From NCBI RefSeq assembly GCF_000455605.1, contig NC_017025.1, positions 2,294,001-2,358,000 on the forward strand: a stretch of 64,000 nucleotides of DNA. The letters are read 5' to 3'. Below are positions 45,073-55,351 of this stretch, one piece after another. Under the pieces are notes generated by a model. It was given only the letters and a program-made list of their open reading frames with translations. It ran no database searches and had not been told where the DNA came from. The stretch is from Flavobacterium indicum GPTSA100-9 = DSM 17447 (GTDB taxonomy: Bacteria; Bacteroidota; Bacteroidia; Flavobacteriales; Flavobacteriaceae). The position numbers and the translations under genes are program-made. Numbering within the stretch: the first letter of the stretch is position 1; each line of letters opens with the position of its first letter.

Positions 45073-45399
45073 TCAAAAATAATTTAAAAAACTCCAAAAA
45101 GTTCTTTTCTTCAAATAGTTAAGATCTTTTTCATGTTTATACGCTTCTTTTTCAAAACTTATATTAAGATAAGCCTTTTGCCAATTTTTAAACTTTATTG
45201 ACAAAAAAACAAATTCAAAAAAATACCAGATATAAAAAGGCACAATTAACAACTCTATTTGTTGCCTGATGTGTATTTTTTCATGATTGATGAGCACAAC
45301 ATCCCCCCTATCCTTTTTATCAGATAAAATAATAAAAGGGAAGATGGAAATTCCCCTCACCCATTTAGGTGTCAAGTATTTAAAAATTAATATTATCAA
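45073..45399 (-). CDS. Small HExxH-motif membrane-associated protein
   Basis: A 108-residue protein lying alone between the two giant T9SS genes and transcribed the other way. Segments are MIILIFKYLTPKWVRGISIF, then VVLINHEKIHIRQQIELLIV with an HExxH metal-binding motif inside a helix, a hydrophobic stretch FYIWYFFEFVFLSI, and SFEKEAYKHEKDLNYLKKRT. The arrangement resembles a reduced gluzincin-type core, with a later Glu (EKEAY) as possible third ligand. I recall similar small flavobacterial proteins annotated as hypothetical. Protease activity is speculative. Confidence that it is a real gene is fair, from conservation of this pattern. Confidence 0.62.
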   Translation of the reverse strand: MIILIFKYLTPKWVRGISIFPFIILSDKKDRGDVVLINHEKIHIRQQIELLIVPFYIWYFFEFVFLSIKFKNWQKAYLNISFEKEAYKHEKDLNYLKKRTFWSFLNYF

Positions 45400-45611
45400 T
45401 TTAAATATTTTTTATAAAAATAGAAAACTTTAGTGCTCAAACCAAGCCAGCAAAGGAATTTCGCGAAAAAACACATTGTTTTTAATTAAACAAAAACATT
45501 AAAATATTAACAATTTTAAACTAATATATGATTTTTTATAAACATTTTTCTGTATTAAAACATTTTTTTTGTACATTTACTATTCACAATAAAACCTAAA
45601 ATAACTAGCCT

Positions 45612-48600
45612 ATGCACAACAATTACTCTTCTTCGGATAATTGTAGAAAATTGACAATTCAAAATAGTTCTACTATTCTTAAAGCGTTAACTGTTTTTAT
45701 TGCTTTTATTTTTTCAAATTTAATTTTTTCTCAATCTCCATTTGTTGATAACACACCAAATGGAAACGAAACGTTTATAGTTCCAACTGGAGTTACCTCA
45801 ATAACAGTATCCGTTTGGGGTGCCGGAGGCGGCGGTGGTGGATCTAGTGTAAGCGGAGACGGAGGTTCCGGCGGTGGTGGTGGTGGTGCAGCTACTAGAA
45901 CTATTGCTGTTACTCCCGGAGACACGTTCACTTACAATGTAGGTAGCGGAGGTGCTGGAGGTTTAGCCAATGCTACTTTAGCAGGAAGCGGAGGAAATAC
46001 GACATTTATTAATGGCGGATTAGGCATTAATATGATTGGAAATGGAGGTTCAGGCGGTGCGAGAAACAGAGGTGCCGCAGGTACAGGAGGAACTGCTTCG
46101 GGAGGAACTATCAATATGCCAGGCCAAAATGGAACTATTGGAGATGCTTCAGGTCAAGCTGGAGGTAACTCTGGGGCTGTAGTAGGAATTTTTGGTGCTG
46201 GAGGAGCTGCTGTAACAAATGCCACAGGTAACAATGGACTTATCCCTGGTGGTGGTGGTGGTGGTGCCGAAAGACCTGGGGGAGGAACACGTAATGGTGG
46301 AAATGGCGCCAATGGTGAAATCAGAATAACTTTTACTTGTCCAACAGTAACAGTAAATGCTGGCGTAGATCAAACTTTAGCTGCATGTGCCACTACAACT
46401 ACATTAACTGGTTCAGCAATTCCAGTTGGAATGACAGGAACTTGGACTGTTGTATCAGGTCCAGGATCAATTACATCTCCAAATACAGCTTCAACAGGAA
46501 TTACAGGTTTAGTTCCTGGAACCAATACAACTTTTAGATGGACAATTTCAAATGGCACATGTGGAACATTTTCAGATGATATTTTAATCACAACTGTTGT
46601 TGGTGGAGGCTGTACACCTTATTGCGTAAATACTTATACAACTTCAGTACATCCAATTACTAATGTTACCTTTTCAAATATAGTTAATAGTACATCAAAT
46701 GTAATTAATGGCACGCCTCAACATGAGTTTTTTTATACACCTGTTGGACAAGTTGAAAGAGGCGAACTTTACCAATTATCTGTATCAGGAAATACGGGTG
46801 GAGCTACAGCACATGGTATAAGAGCCTTTTTTGATTGGAATGCAGACGGTGATTTTGCTGATGCTGGTGAAAGTATAAATGTTGGAGTTATTGATAACGT
46901 AACGATTCAAGCTGGATTATATGTTCAAATTCCATTGACTGCAACAGTAGGACAAACTAGAATGAGAATAACACTTTTAAGTGGAGCTTATGCAACTTCT
47001 TGTAGAACTGGTGCTGGAAGCGGACAATCTGAAGATTACATTATAAACATAACAACTCAAACTTGTAATAGTCCAACGGCCGGTTTTTCGTTTACGGGTA
47101 TAACAGGAACAACAGCAACTATTAACTGGACAAATGTAGCACCAGCTCCTGCAGGTGGGTACGACATCTACATATCCCCTATCAATTTAGCTCCAAATAC
47201 AATTGCTCCAAATGTTACAGCACCTACTGCTAATGATACTGGAACACCTTATAATGCTACCGGATTAACTCCTGGTGTAACTTATTATGTTTGGATTAGA
47301 AGTAATTGTACAGGAGGCGATTATGGGGTTTGGAATTCAATGGGAAACTTTACAACAACTTTAACTAATGAGAACTGCGCAGGAGCAATTACTATTCCAG
47401 TAAATGCAGGAACTGATTGCGAAGTTGCTGTTGAGGGTGATTTAACAAGTTCTGCTGGAACTTCTACCATTTGTGGAACTAACTTCAGTTATGACGTTTG
47501 GTATAGATTTACTGCAACTGCTACTTCTCACAGAGTTACAGTTGTTCCACAACCAATAATAAATTATGTTTCAATGACTTATACAGCTGTTAATTTAAAC
47601 TTTCAAGTATTAACAGGTGCATGCCCTGGAACATCTTTAACGTGTATCAACAATAATACATCAAATACTGAAACTACTTTATTAACAGGATTAACAATTG
47701 GAACAACTTATTTAATTAGAGTTCACGGCACTGCTGCAAGTAGAACTAAATTCACTATATGTGTAACAACAGGTAATGCCACACACAGTAGCAACTCAGC
47801 TTTACCTGCCTCATATACTATTCATCCAAATGCAGGATTTAGTGATCGCTATATTGAAGATTACGACACAACAGGTACACTTACTAATACAGTTAATATG
47901 GGAACAGGAAGAAGTGTAACTGGATATAAAAACTATACTGCATTAACTGCCGCTCAAGGTGTTGCTGGTGGTGGTATTAATGTAGATATTGCCTTAAGAA
48001 GATCTAGACAAGTAGTAAAAGCATGGGTAGATTGGAACAATGATGGTTTATTTAATGATGCAACAGAAACAGTATATGATTCAAATGGTATTTTATCTAT
48101 TGCAACATCATTTGGATTTGTAATTCCTGGAGCTACTCCAGTTGGAAATTATAGATTAAGAGTTAGAGCATCCAATTTTGATTTAACATACAATTCATAT
48201 ACTGGAAATGGAACTACCGCATCTTTATTACCTTATGGATATACTTTAGATGGAGAAACAGAAGACTATATGATAAATGTTGTTCAGGATTGTACACATC
48301 AAATAAATACCTTAACAGATGGTAGCCGCTGTGATGTAGGAACTGTAAATTTATCAGTAACTACTACAGGATCACCTACACATATTAGATGGTACGACGC
48401 AGAAGTAGGAGGTACATTAATTGGTACTTCAACTGTTACAGCCAATGCATCAACTTGGACTACACCATCATTATCAGCTACAACAACTTATTGGGCAACA
48501 GCTTACAACACAGTTGGTGGTTGTGAAACATTGTACAGAAAAAAAGTTATCGCAACAATTAATCCTATTGCCAATATGTTCATTACTCCATCAACACCTG

Positions 48601-51125
48601 AAATTTGTGGAGAAAACAATATTATCTCTATCACTGCAGCTGGAGATACCATAATTGATAATTTAATTGATGAAAATTTCAATTCAAGTTTAGGCGCTTT
48701 AACACCAGTTATTATAGGTGGTGCAGGAGATGCTTTAACTACATGGCAAAGAGAAGTAAGTCCGTTTGTACCACCAGGAAGTGTTTGGAAACCGGCTATT
48801 ATTTCAAGAAGCGCTGGTGACGGATTTGCAATGGCCACATCAGATTATAATTTAGATGTAAATGTGGCATTAGAATCGGCAATATTAGATTCATCACCTT
48901 ATACTGATTTAACTTTAACTTTCAGACATTATTATTCTTATTATGGTGTGCCGTACGACATTGGTTATGTTGAAGTTTCAACAGATGGAGGTACAACTTA
49001 TACAGATGTAATGCGAATTACTTCAGATCAAGGTCAGGCAGGAAATTTTAACTTTGTATCTATCAATATGAATGCTTATATTAACCAAACTAACTTAAAA
49101 GTTAGATTCAGATACAATGCAAAATTCTGTGACGGTTGGGCAATTGACGACGTACGATTATTCGGAACAAAACCTTTAAGTACTTCATTTACTTGGAGTG
49201 GCGCACCTGTTGATGTATTTATTGACCCAGCATGTACAATTCCTTATGTTGCACAATTAGTTCCAACTGTATATGTTAGACCTTCTGCAATGCAAATTGC
49301 TTCTTCAAGCTGGTCATTTACAGCAACAGCAACTTTAAATAATGGTTGTTCCGTTTCTATACCAATTACAATTGATAACAAGTCTAAATTATGGAAAGGA
49401 ACTGTTAGTACAGATTGGAATAATCCAAATAACTGGTCACCAATTGGAGTACCTGATGCAAATACATGTGTTATTATTTATGATGGTCCTAATGATGCTA
49501 GAATTATAGGAGCGTTTTATAATGCATTTGCAAAATATGTGATTGTTAGACCAAATGGTGATTTATTAGTAAATCCAAACAACACTTTAACAATAACAGA
49601 TAATTTAACTGTTGAACCATTAGGTGTTGCAACATTTGAGAATGCTTCAAGTTTAATACAAGTAAACGGCACTGCAAATGTTGGAAACATTACAATGAAA
49701 AGAGATGTAAATATTAGAAAACTTGATTATGTTTATTGGGGTTCACCAGTAGCAAACTTTTCTTCTAGCGCAATCTCTCCTGGAACAAATCCGTATTATA
49801 TTTTCAAATGGAACCCTACTATAGGAGCAAATGTTAATGGCTTTGGAAATTGGATTGCAGGTAACGAATCAATGGTTACTGGCAAAGGATATATCGTAAG
49901 AGGCCCTGATGCTTATACTAGCACGTTACAAAATTATACAGCTAGTTTTGTAGGAGTACCAAACAATGGTGATATCTCTACTCCTATTTCAAGAGGAACG
50001 TACGATGGCGCTAATTATGCGACAGGAGTTTCAACCACGCAAGGAACAAAAGATGATGATAACTGGAATCTAATTAGTAATCCTTATCCTTCTGCTTTAA
50101 ATGCCAATATATTCTTAGCAACCAATACCAATATTGCTGGTTTTATTAAAAGATGGACGCACGGTACATTACCTTCGGCAGTAATTTCAGATCCATTCTA
50201 TGCAGATTATGGAGCAAATTATACAGTAGCAGATTATGTAACTTATAATGCAACTGGAGCAAATCCACCAATTGGAGATGGAAATATAGCTGCAGGACAA
50301 GGCTTCTTTGTACTCATGAATCATACAAGTGCAGCAACAACTGAAAATGTAATCTTCAATAATTCAATGAGAAGAAATGATTACAGAAATGATATGTTCT
50401 ACAGAACTTCAAATAATGCGGCATCTAATAATAATCTAGGCAATGAAGAAACAAAACATAGAATTTGGATTAATTTAATTAATCAAACAAACAACAATGC
50501 GAGTACAACATTAGTAGGCTATATTTCAAACGCTACAAATGAATTAGATCGCCTTTATGATGCTCAAGCTTTAGATGTGAAAACTAATTTTGAAATTTTC
50601 TCTTTAAGCGGAACTGATAAATTAACTATTCAAGGTCGTGCTTTACCTTTTGATGATAATGATAAAATTCCTTTAGGAATCACTATCCCTCAAAACGGAT
50701 TATACACGATAGGAATTAATAGTCTAGATGGATTATTTAGTAATAACACACAAAATATCTATTTAGAAGATACATTATTAGATGTTGTTTACGATTTAAG
50801 AAATGCACCTTATACCTTTATGGCTCAGGCTGGAAGTTCTATCAATAGATTTATTTTACGCTTTATTCCAAAAGAAAAATCGGTAAGTGATAACACATCA
50901 AACGATTTAATTGTTTCAACCAATGATTATATCAATATTACTAGTTACGGATTAAAAATAAAAGATGTAAAAGTGTATGATTTATTAGGCAAACTTATCT
51001 TAAATAATAACGAAATTCATAAAAATGAAACTTCATTGACAGGATTAAGAAAAACAAATTCAGTTGTAATAGTTAATATTACACTTGAAGATAACACTGA
51101 AGTTTCTAAGAAAGTTACTTTTTAA
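45612..51125 (+). CDS. Giant T9SS surface protein with glycine-rich, GEVED, PPC-like and jelly-roll modules
   Basis: An 1837-residue secreted protein with a signal after a polar lead (to about residue 41, NLIFSQ). A glycine-rich domain (about 58-240) is followed by an Ig-like part (to 335), GEVED 1 (about 340-485, FDWNADGDFADAGES), FN3-like (490-585), a pre-peptidase-like module (ENCAGAITIPVNAGTDCEVA, 588-720), GEVED 2 (725-895), Ig-like (895-985) and a jelly-roll module (about 1010-1195, VEVSTDGGTTYTDVMRITSD). A module KGTVSTDWNNPNNWSPIGVP (about 1258) and the C-terminal module and sorting domain align with the protein at 39184-44856. An adhesin role is inferred. Confidence 0.87.
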   Translation: MHNNYSSSDNCRKLTIQNSSTILKALTVFIAFIFSNLIFSQSPFVDNTPNGNETFIVPTGVTSITVSVWGAGGGGGGSSVSGDGGSGGGGGGAATRTIAVTPGDTFTYNVGSGGAGGLANATLAGSGGNTTFINGGLGINMIGNGGSGGARNRGAAGTGGTASGGTINMPGQNGTIGDASGQAGGNSGAVVGIFGAGGAAVTNATGNNGLIPGGGGGGAERPGGGTRNGGNGANGEIRITFTCPTVTVNAGVDQTLAACATTTTLTGSAIPVGMTGTWTVVSGPGSITSPNTASTGITGLVPGTNTTFRWTISNGTCGTFSDDILITTVVGGGCTPYCVNTYTTSVHPITNVTFSNIVNSTSNVINGTPQHEFFYTPVGQVERGELYQLSVSGNTGGATAHGIRAFFDWNADGDFADAGESINVGVIDNVTIQAGLYVQIPLTATVGQTRMRITLLSGAYATSCRTGAGSGQSEDYIINITTQTCNSPTAGFSFTGITGTTATINWTNVAPAPAGGYDIYISPINLAPNTIAPNVTAPTANDTGTPYNATGLTPGVTYYVWIRSNCTGGDYGVWNSMGNFTTTLTNENCAGAITIPVNAGTDCEVAVEGDLTSSAGTSTICGTNFSYDVWYRFTATATSHRVTVVPQPIINYVSMTYTAVNLNFQVLTGACPGTSLTCINNNTSNTETTLLTGLTIGTTYLIRVHGTAASRTKFTICVTTGNATHSSNSALPASYTIHPNAGFSDRYIEDYDTTGTLTNTVNMGTGRSVTGYKNYTALTAAQGVAGGGINVDIALRRSRQVVKAWVDWNNDGLFNDATETVYDSNGILSIATSFGFVIPGATPVGNYRLRVRASNFDLTYNSYTGNGTTASLLPYGYTLDGETEDYMINVVQDCTHQINTLTDGSRCDVGTVNLSVTTTGSPTHIRWYDAEVGGTLIGTSTVTANASTWTTPSLSATTTYWATAYNTVGGCETLYRKKVIATINPIANMFITPSTPEICGENNIISITAAGDTIIDNLIDENFNSSLGALTPVIIGGAGDALTTWQREVSPFVPPGSVWKPAIISRSAGDGFAMATSDYNLDVNVALESAILDSSPYTDLTLTFRHYYSYYGVPYDIGYVEVSTDGGTTYTDVMRITSDQGQAGNFNFVSINMNAYINQTNLKVRFRYNAKFCDGWAIDDVRLFGTKPLSTSFTWSGAPVDVFIDPACTIPYVAQLVPTVYVRPSAMQIASSSWSFTATATLNNGCSVSIPITIDNKSKLWKGTVSTDWNNPNNWSPIGVPDANTCVIIYDGPNDARIIGAFYNAFAKYVIVRPNGDLLVNPNNTLTITDNLTVEPLGVATFENASSLIQVNGTANVGNITMKRDVNIRKLDYVYWGSPVANFSSSAISPGTNPYYIFKWNPTIGANVNGFGNWIAGNESMVTGKGYIVRGPDAYTSTLQNYTASFVGVPNNGDISTPISRGTYDGANYATGVSTTQGTKDDDNWNLISNPYPSALNANIFLATNTNIAGFIKRWTHGTLPSAVISDPFYADYGANYTVADYVTYNATGANPPIGDGNIAAGQGFFVLMNHTSAATTENVIFNNSMRRNDYRNDMFYRTSNNAASNNNLGNEETKHRIWINLINQTNNNASTTLVGYISNATNELDRLYDAQALDVKTNFEIFSLSGTDKLTIQGRALPFDDNDKIPLGITIPQNGLYTIGINSLDGLFSNNTQNIYLEDTLLDVVYDLRNAPYTFMAQAGSSINRFILRFIPKEKSVSDNTSNDLIVSTNDYINITSYGLKIKDVKVYDLLGKLILNNNEIHKNETSLTGLRKTNSVVIVNITLEDNTEVSKKVTF

Positions 51126-51146
51126 TTCTAATAAATAATTTACCCC

Positions 51147-51180
51147 AAAGCCTCTATATCACTAGAGGCTTTTTTTATTT
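51147..51180 (+). terminator. Terminator of the 1837-residue T9SS gene
   Basis: AAAGCCTCTA pairs with TAGAGGCTTT around TATCAC, followed by a T-tract, about 20 bases after the stop. Confidence 0.88.
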
Positions 51181-51249
51181 ATACATAACTCAAACAATAA
51201 ATATCAAATCTATCCATAGAAATAAAACAAATATTTTAAATTTGTAGCT

Positions 51250-51438
51250 ATGAATGAACAAATAAATCCAAATAATTTAAAAGAGGGGGAGGATTTCTAC
51301 TACACCCCTGAAGGATATAAATGTTTTACAGAAAAATACCATCTTAAAAGAGGTTACTGTTGTAAAAGTGGATGCAGACACTGCCCTTATGGTTTTGATA
51401 AAAAAACTGGAACAACAAAAAAAAATAAAAATGGATAG
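51250..51438 (+). CDS. DUF5522 small Cys-rich protein
   Basis: A 62-residue protein: GEDFYYTPEGYKCFTEKYHL followed by KRGYCCKSGCRHCPYGFDKK. The C-C-x3-C-x2-C-P-Y-G pattern is the DUF5522 signature and looks like a metal or iron-sulfur site. Function is not established. A -7 match TAAATTTG lies only six bases before the ATG. The closely following hutU gene is over 120 bases downstream, so co-transcription is uncertain. Confidence 0.8.
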   Translation: MNEQINPNNLKEGEDFYYTPEGYKCFTEKYHLKRGYCCKSGCRHCPYGFDKKTGTTKKNKNG

Positions 51439-51562
51439 TGAATTAGTTAAATATAGAATAAAAATATACAAATCCTATCATAGGTCTGATATTCGTTATC
51501 CTTAGTTTCTTTCTACTATGAAAACTAGAAATTATTAATAACGAAAAATGCAATAATAAAAC

Positions 51563-53548
51563 ATGACTTTCCAAGAACAAATTTTAGAAGGTATACCCTC
51601 AGTTTTACCTCAACCTAAAACTTACGAAACAGCAATAAACCATGCGCCAAAACGCAAAGAAATACTTTCTGCTGAAGAAAAAAAATTGGCTTTAAAAAAT
51701 GCCTTACGCTATTTTGATGCAAAACATCATGCTGAATTAATTCCTGAATTCAAAGAAGAATTGGAAAAATACGGTCGTATATACATGTACCGTTTACGTC
51801 CTGATTACAGAATGTATGCCCGACCTATTTCAGATTATCCTGGAAAGAGTGAACAAGCAAAAGCAATCATGTTAATGATTCAAAATAATTTGGATTATGC
51901 AGTGGCACAACATCCCCATGAATTAATAACCTATGGTGGTAACGGAGCTGTATTTCAAAATTGGGCACAATACCGCCTCACTATGAAATATTTAGCCGAA
52001 ATGACTGACGAACAAACTTTGGTTATGTATTCTGGCCATCCTATGGGATTATTCCCTTCACATAAAGAAGCCCCAAGAGTTGTTGTTACCAATGGAATGG
52101 TTATCCCTAACTATTCAAAACCAGATGATTGGGAAAAAATGAACGCTTTAGGAGTTTCGCAATACGGACAAATGACAGCAGGAAGTTACATGTACATTGG
52201 CCCTCAAGGTATTGTTCATGGCACAACAATTACGGTGCTAAATGGCTTTAGAAAAATTAAAAAATCTCCAACAGGTGGATTATTTGTAACTTCAGGTCTT
52301 GGAGGTATGTCTGGCGCTCAACCTAAAGCAGGAACAATAGCCGGTTGTGTGACTGTTTGTGCAGAAGTAAATCCGAAAATCACAAAAATCAGACATGAAC
52401 AAGGATGGATTCATGAAATCATTGAAGATATCAACAAATTAGTAGATAGAGTTCAAACAGCATTAGCAAACAAAGAAGTAGTTTCCATTGCTTATTTAGG
52501 AAATGTAGTAGATGTTTGGGAAAAATTTGATGAGGCAAATATACCTATCGACCTAGGTTCAGATCAAACATCCTTACACAATCCTTGGGCAGGTGGCTAC
52601 TACCCTATTGGCTATACTTTTGAAGAATCAAACGAAATGATGGCTACTGATCCTGAAAAATTTAAGGAAGCCGTTCAAAGTACTTTACGCCGTCATGCAG
52701 CAGCTATAAATAAACACACTGCAAAAGGCACTTATTTCTTTGATTATGGTAATGCCTTTTTACTTGAATCATCGCGTGCAGGTGCCAATGTAATGAACGA
52801 ACTTCCTACTTTAGGTAGAGAATTTAAATACCAATCTTACGTACAAGACATTATGGGGCCCATGTGTTTTGACTATGGATTTGGACCTTTTCGTTGGGTT
52901 TGTGCGTCAGGAAAACCGGAAGATTTAGCTAAAACCGATGCTATAGCTTGCCGTGTTTTAGAAGAAATGATGCAATCAGCGCCAGAAGAAATTCAACAAC
53001 AAATGGCAGATAATATTCAATGGATAAAAGGTGCTCAAGAAAATAAATTAGTTGTTGGTTCACAAGCTCGTATTTTATATGCTGATGCTGAAGGTAGAAT
53101 TAAAATTGCACAAGCTTTCAATGAAGCAATTGCTAAAGGCGAAATTGGCTATATCATTTTAGGCCGTGATCACCACGACGTATCTGGTACTGATTCTCCA
53201 TACAGAGAAACATCTAACATTTATGACGGTTCACGTTTTACTGCGGATATGGCCATTCACAATGTAATTGGCGACAGTTTCCGTGGTGCTACTTGGGTAT
53301 CTATTCACAATGGCGGTGGTGTTGGCTGGGGAGAAGTAATTAATGGTGGTTTTGGTATGGTTCTTGATGGAACAAAAGAAGCTTCAAGACGTTTAGAATC
53401 AATGCTCTTTTGGGATGTCAACAATGGAATTTCAAGAAGAAGTTGGGCTAAAAATGAAGGAGCAATTTTCGCTATCAAAAGAGCAATGGAATCACAACCT
53501 TTATTAAAAGTGACGCTTCCAAATTTTGTAGACGAAAATTTATTATAA
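51563..53548 (+). CDS. hutU: Urocanate hydratase
   Basis: A 661-residue enzyme of histidine breakdown converting urocanate to imidazolonepropionate with bound NAD+. Family segments include ITYGGNGAVFQNWAQYRLTM, LFVTSGLGGMSGAQPKAGTI, DQTSLHNPWAGGYYPIGYTF, and FDYGFGPFRWVCASG with the active-site Cys. GGVGWGEVINGGFGMVLDG lies near the C-terminus. It is about 100 residues longer than the Pseudomonas enzyme, as I recall for Bacteroidetes members. The other hut genes are not in this window. No terminator was seen after it. Confidence 0.95.
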   Translation: MTFQEQILEGIPSVLPQPKTYETAINHAPKRKEILSAEEKKLALKNALRYFDAKHHAELIPEFKEELEKYGRIYMYRLRPDYRMYARPISDYPGKSEQAKAIMLMIQNNLDYAVAQHPHELITYGGNGAVFQNWAQYRLTMKYLAEMTDEQTLVMYSGHPMGLFPSHKEAPRVVVTNGMVIPNYSKPDDWEKMNALGVSQYGQMTAGSYMYIGPQGIVHGTTITVLNGFRKIKKSPTGGLFVTSGLGGMSGAQPKAGTIAGCVTVCAEVNPKITKIRHEQGWIHEIIEDINKLVDRVQTALANKEVVSIAYLGNVVDVWEKFDEANIPIDLGSDQTSLHNPWAGGYYPIGYTFEESNEMMATDPEKFKEAVQSTLRRHAAAINKHTAKGTYFFDYGNAFLLESSRAGANVMNELPTLGREFKYQSYVQDIMGPMCFDYGFGPFRWVCASGKPEDLAKTDAIACRVLEEMMQSAPEEIQQQMADNIQWIKGAQENKLVVGSQARILYADAEGRIKIAQAFNEAIAKGEIGYIILGRDHHDVSGTDSPYRETSNIYDGSRFTADMAIHNVIGDSFRGATWVSIHNGGGVGWGEVINGGFGMVLDGTKEASRRLESMLFWDVNNGISRRSWAKNEGAIFAIKRAMESQPLLKVTLPNFVDENLL

Positions 53549-53589
53549 TTTAAAAATTATATTTAATTTTAGTAAATAATAAATTGACT

Positions 53590-54108
53590 ATGAAAACTTT
53601 AAAATTATTATCAGTAGTAGGTATTTTTTTTCTAATATCTTGTTCATCTGTAAGAGTAAATGCAGATTATGACAAAAAAGCTAATTTTAGTGCTTATAAA
53701 TCTTATGCTTATTTTAAAAGCGGAATAGATAAAGCTGAAATTTCTGATTTAGACAAAAAAAGAATTTTGTATGCAATTGATGATGCAATGGCTACTAAAG
53801 GATTTACAAAATCAGAATCACCAGATGTATTAATTAGTATATTTACTAAAGAAAGAGAAGTAATTGATGTTTATCAAAATTACGGCTGGGGCTGGGGCTG
53901 GGGTCCATGGGGCTTAGGTTACAACCGAACAATATCAACTCCAGAAGGAACTCTTTTTATTGATATTTTTGATGCAAAAACTAAAGAACTTGTTTGGCAA
54001 GGCCAAGGAACAGGATATTTAACAACCAATACAGACAAAAAAGAAGAACGAATAAAAGAATTCGTTTCAAGAATTTTAGAGCAATACCCTCCTTCAATAA
54101 AACAATAA
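53590..54108 (+). CDS. DUF4136 domain lipoprotein
   Basis: About 172 residues from the ATG at 53590; an in-frame TTG six bases earlier is unlikely. MKTLKLLSVVGIFFLISCSS is a lipoprotein signal. The DUF4136 segment follows: VNADYDKKANFSAYKSYAYF, DAMATKGFTKSESPDVLISI, a Trp/Gly run GWGWGWGPWGLGYN, and TLFIDIFDAKTKELVWQGQG. Function is not established. It ends in a strong hairpin terminator and is preceded by hutU with a 41-base gap. Confidence 0.85.
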   Translation: MKTLKLLSVVGIFFLISCSSVRVNADYDKKANFSAYKSYAYFKSGIDKAEISDLDKKRILYAIDDAMATKGFTKSESPDVLISIFTKEREVIDVYQNYGWGWGWGPWGLGYNRTISTPEGTLFIDIFDAKTKELVWQGQGTGYLTTNTDKKEERIKEFVSRILEQYPPSIKQ

Positions 54109-54121
54109 GCAAATCTAATAT

Positions 54122-54151
54122 AATGCGTTACAACTGTAACGCATTTTTTTT
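54122..54151 (+). terminator. Terminator of the DUF4136 gene
   Basis: AATGCGTTACA pairs with TGTAACGCATT around a very short loop, followed by eight T. Confidence 0.9.
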
Positions 54152-54191
54152 CCTTTTTTTTGCCTATATTTAACTAACCAAACATTGTTTT

Positions 54192-55238
54192 ATGAAACTA
54201 AAAATTACCATTTCAATAGCAACTCTTTTTATATTATTTTTTGCTTCATGTAGTTCAACAAATGGTTTAACCATGGATGCAAAACAACCCGCGCCAGTCT
54301 ATTTAAGCAAAAATGTAACACGTATTGGAATTATTAACAGAAGTATTCCAGATAAGAAATATGAAGCTTTTGATGTTATAGATAAAATTTTAACTGCAGA
54401 AGGTAAAGAATTAGACAAAAAAGGTAGCATTACTGCAATTGAAAATTTAAAATCAGAATTAGAAAAAACTGCCCGAATGAATAAAGTGATGCTTATTGAT
54501 AGTGTCGATTTTAAAAAATACGGAATTGATCAATTTTCAGCTGAACTTTCTTGGGATAAAATAAATGAAATTTGCCAAAAAAATCAACTTGATGCCATTT
54601 ATGAATTATCGTATTTTGATACAGATTCAAAAATTAATTATAGAACAATTTCTTCTCAAGTAAATAATAATTTAGGAATAAAAATTCCAATTATTGAACA
54701 TGAAGCCACAATTAATACTTTAATAAAATCGGGATGGCGAATTTATGACAATACTGAAAAACAATTAAAAGATGTTTATTCAACAACAAATACAATTACA
54801 TTGAGTGGCAGAGGAGTAAATCCATTAAAAGCATTTGAAGCAATATTAACTAGAAAAGATGCGGTATTGGCAGTTAGTAAAAATATTGGTATCGATTACA
54901 CGTATAGAATTTTCCCTTACACTATTAGAGTTTCAAGAGATTATTATGTAAAAGGCACCAAAAATTTTGAAATTGGAAAAAGACGAGCACAAGCGGGAAA
55001 ATGGGATAGCGCTGCTGAATTATGGCTAAAAGAAACTAACAATAACGACTCGAAAATTGCAGGAAGAGCCTGTTATAATATGGCTATAATTAATGAAATT
55101 AATGGTGATTTAGACAAAGCAATTGAATGGGCTTCAAAATCTTACACCGATTATGGCGACAAGTTAGCACTTCGTTATTTAAACCTATTAAAAAACAGAA
55201 AAAACAAAGAGATTCAAATAGCAAACGAAAACAATTAA
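54192..55238 (+). CDS. DUF6340 family lipoprotein with TPR-like C-terminus
   Basis: A 348-residue lipoprotein with signal ending FILFFASCSSTNG. After the signal the segment PAPVYLSKNVTRIGIINRSI is the start of the DUF6340 domain. The C-terminal third (about 255-335) has paired helices (ARAQAGKWDSAAELWLKETN, ARACYNMAIINEINGDLDKA) like tetratricopeptide repeats. It has no known function. It lies 83 bases after the DUF4136 gene across that gene's terminator, so it probably has its own promoter. Confidence 0.8.
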   Translation: MKLKITISIATLFILFFASCSSTNGLTMDAKQPAPVYLSKNVTRIGIINRSIPDKKYEAFDVIDKILTAEGKELDKKGSITAIENLKSELEKTARMNKVMLIDSVDFKKYGIDQFSAELSWDKINEICQKNQLDAIYELSYFDTDSKINYRTISSQVNNNLGIKIPIIEHEATINTLIKSGWRIYDNTEKQLKDVYSTTNTITLSGRGVNPLKAFEAILTRKDAVLAVSKNIGIDYTYRIFPYTIRVSRDYYVKGTKNFEIGKRRAQAGKWDSAAELWLKETNNNDSKIAGRACYNMAIINEINGDLDKAIEWASKSYTDYGDKLALRYLNLLKNRKNKEIQIANENN

Positions 55239-55351
55239 TGCTTTAATTTTAAAATTATTCTAATTTAGAAACATTATTTTATCATTTCCATAAAAACTTT
55301 AGTTATTTCTGAAAATTTCGTAATTTTACTGCAAGCAACCCGATTAAAGTT

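Noticed and set aside
45450..45475. Short palindrome TTTCGCGAAA in the gap before the 1837-residue gene
   Set aside because: A ten-base palindrome without a T-tract or a repeat partner; too short to claim as an operator.
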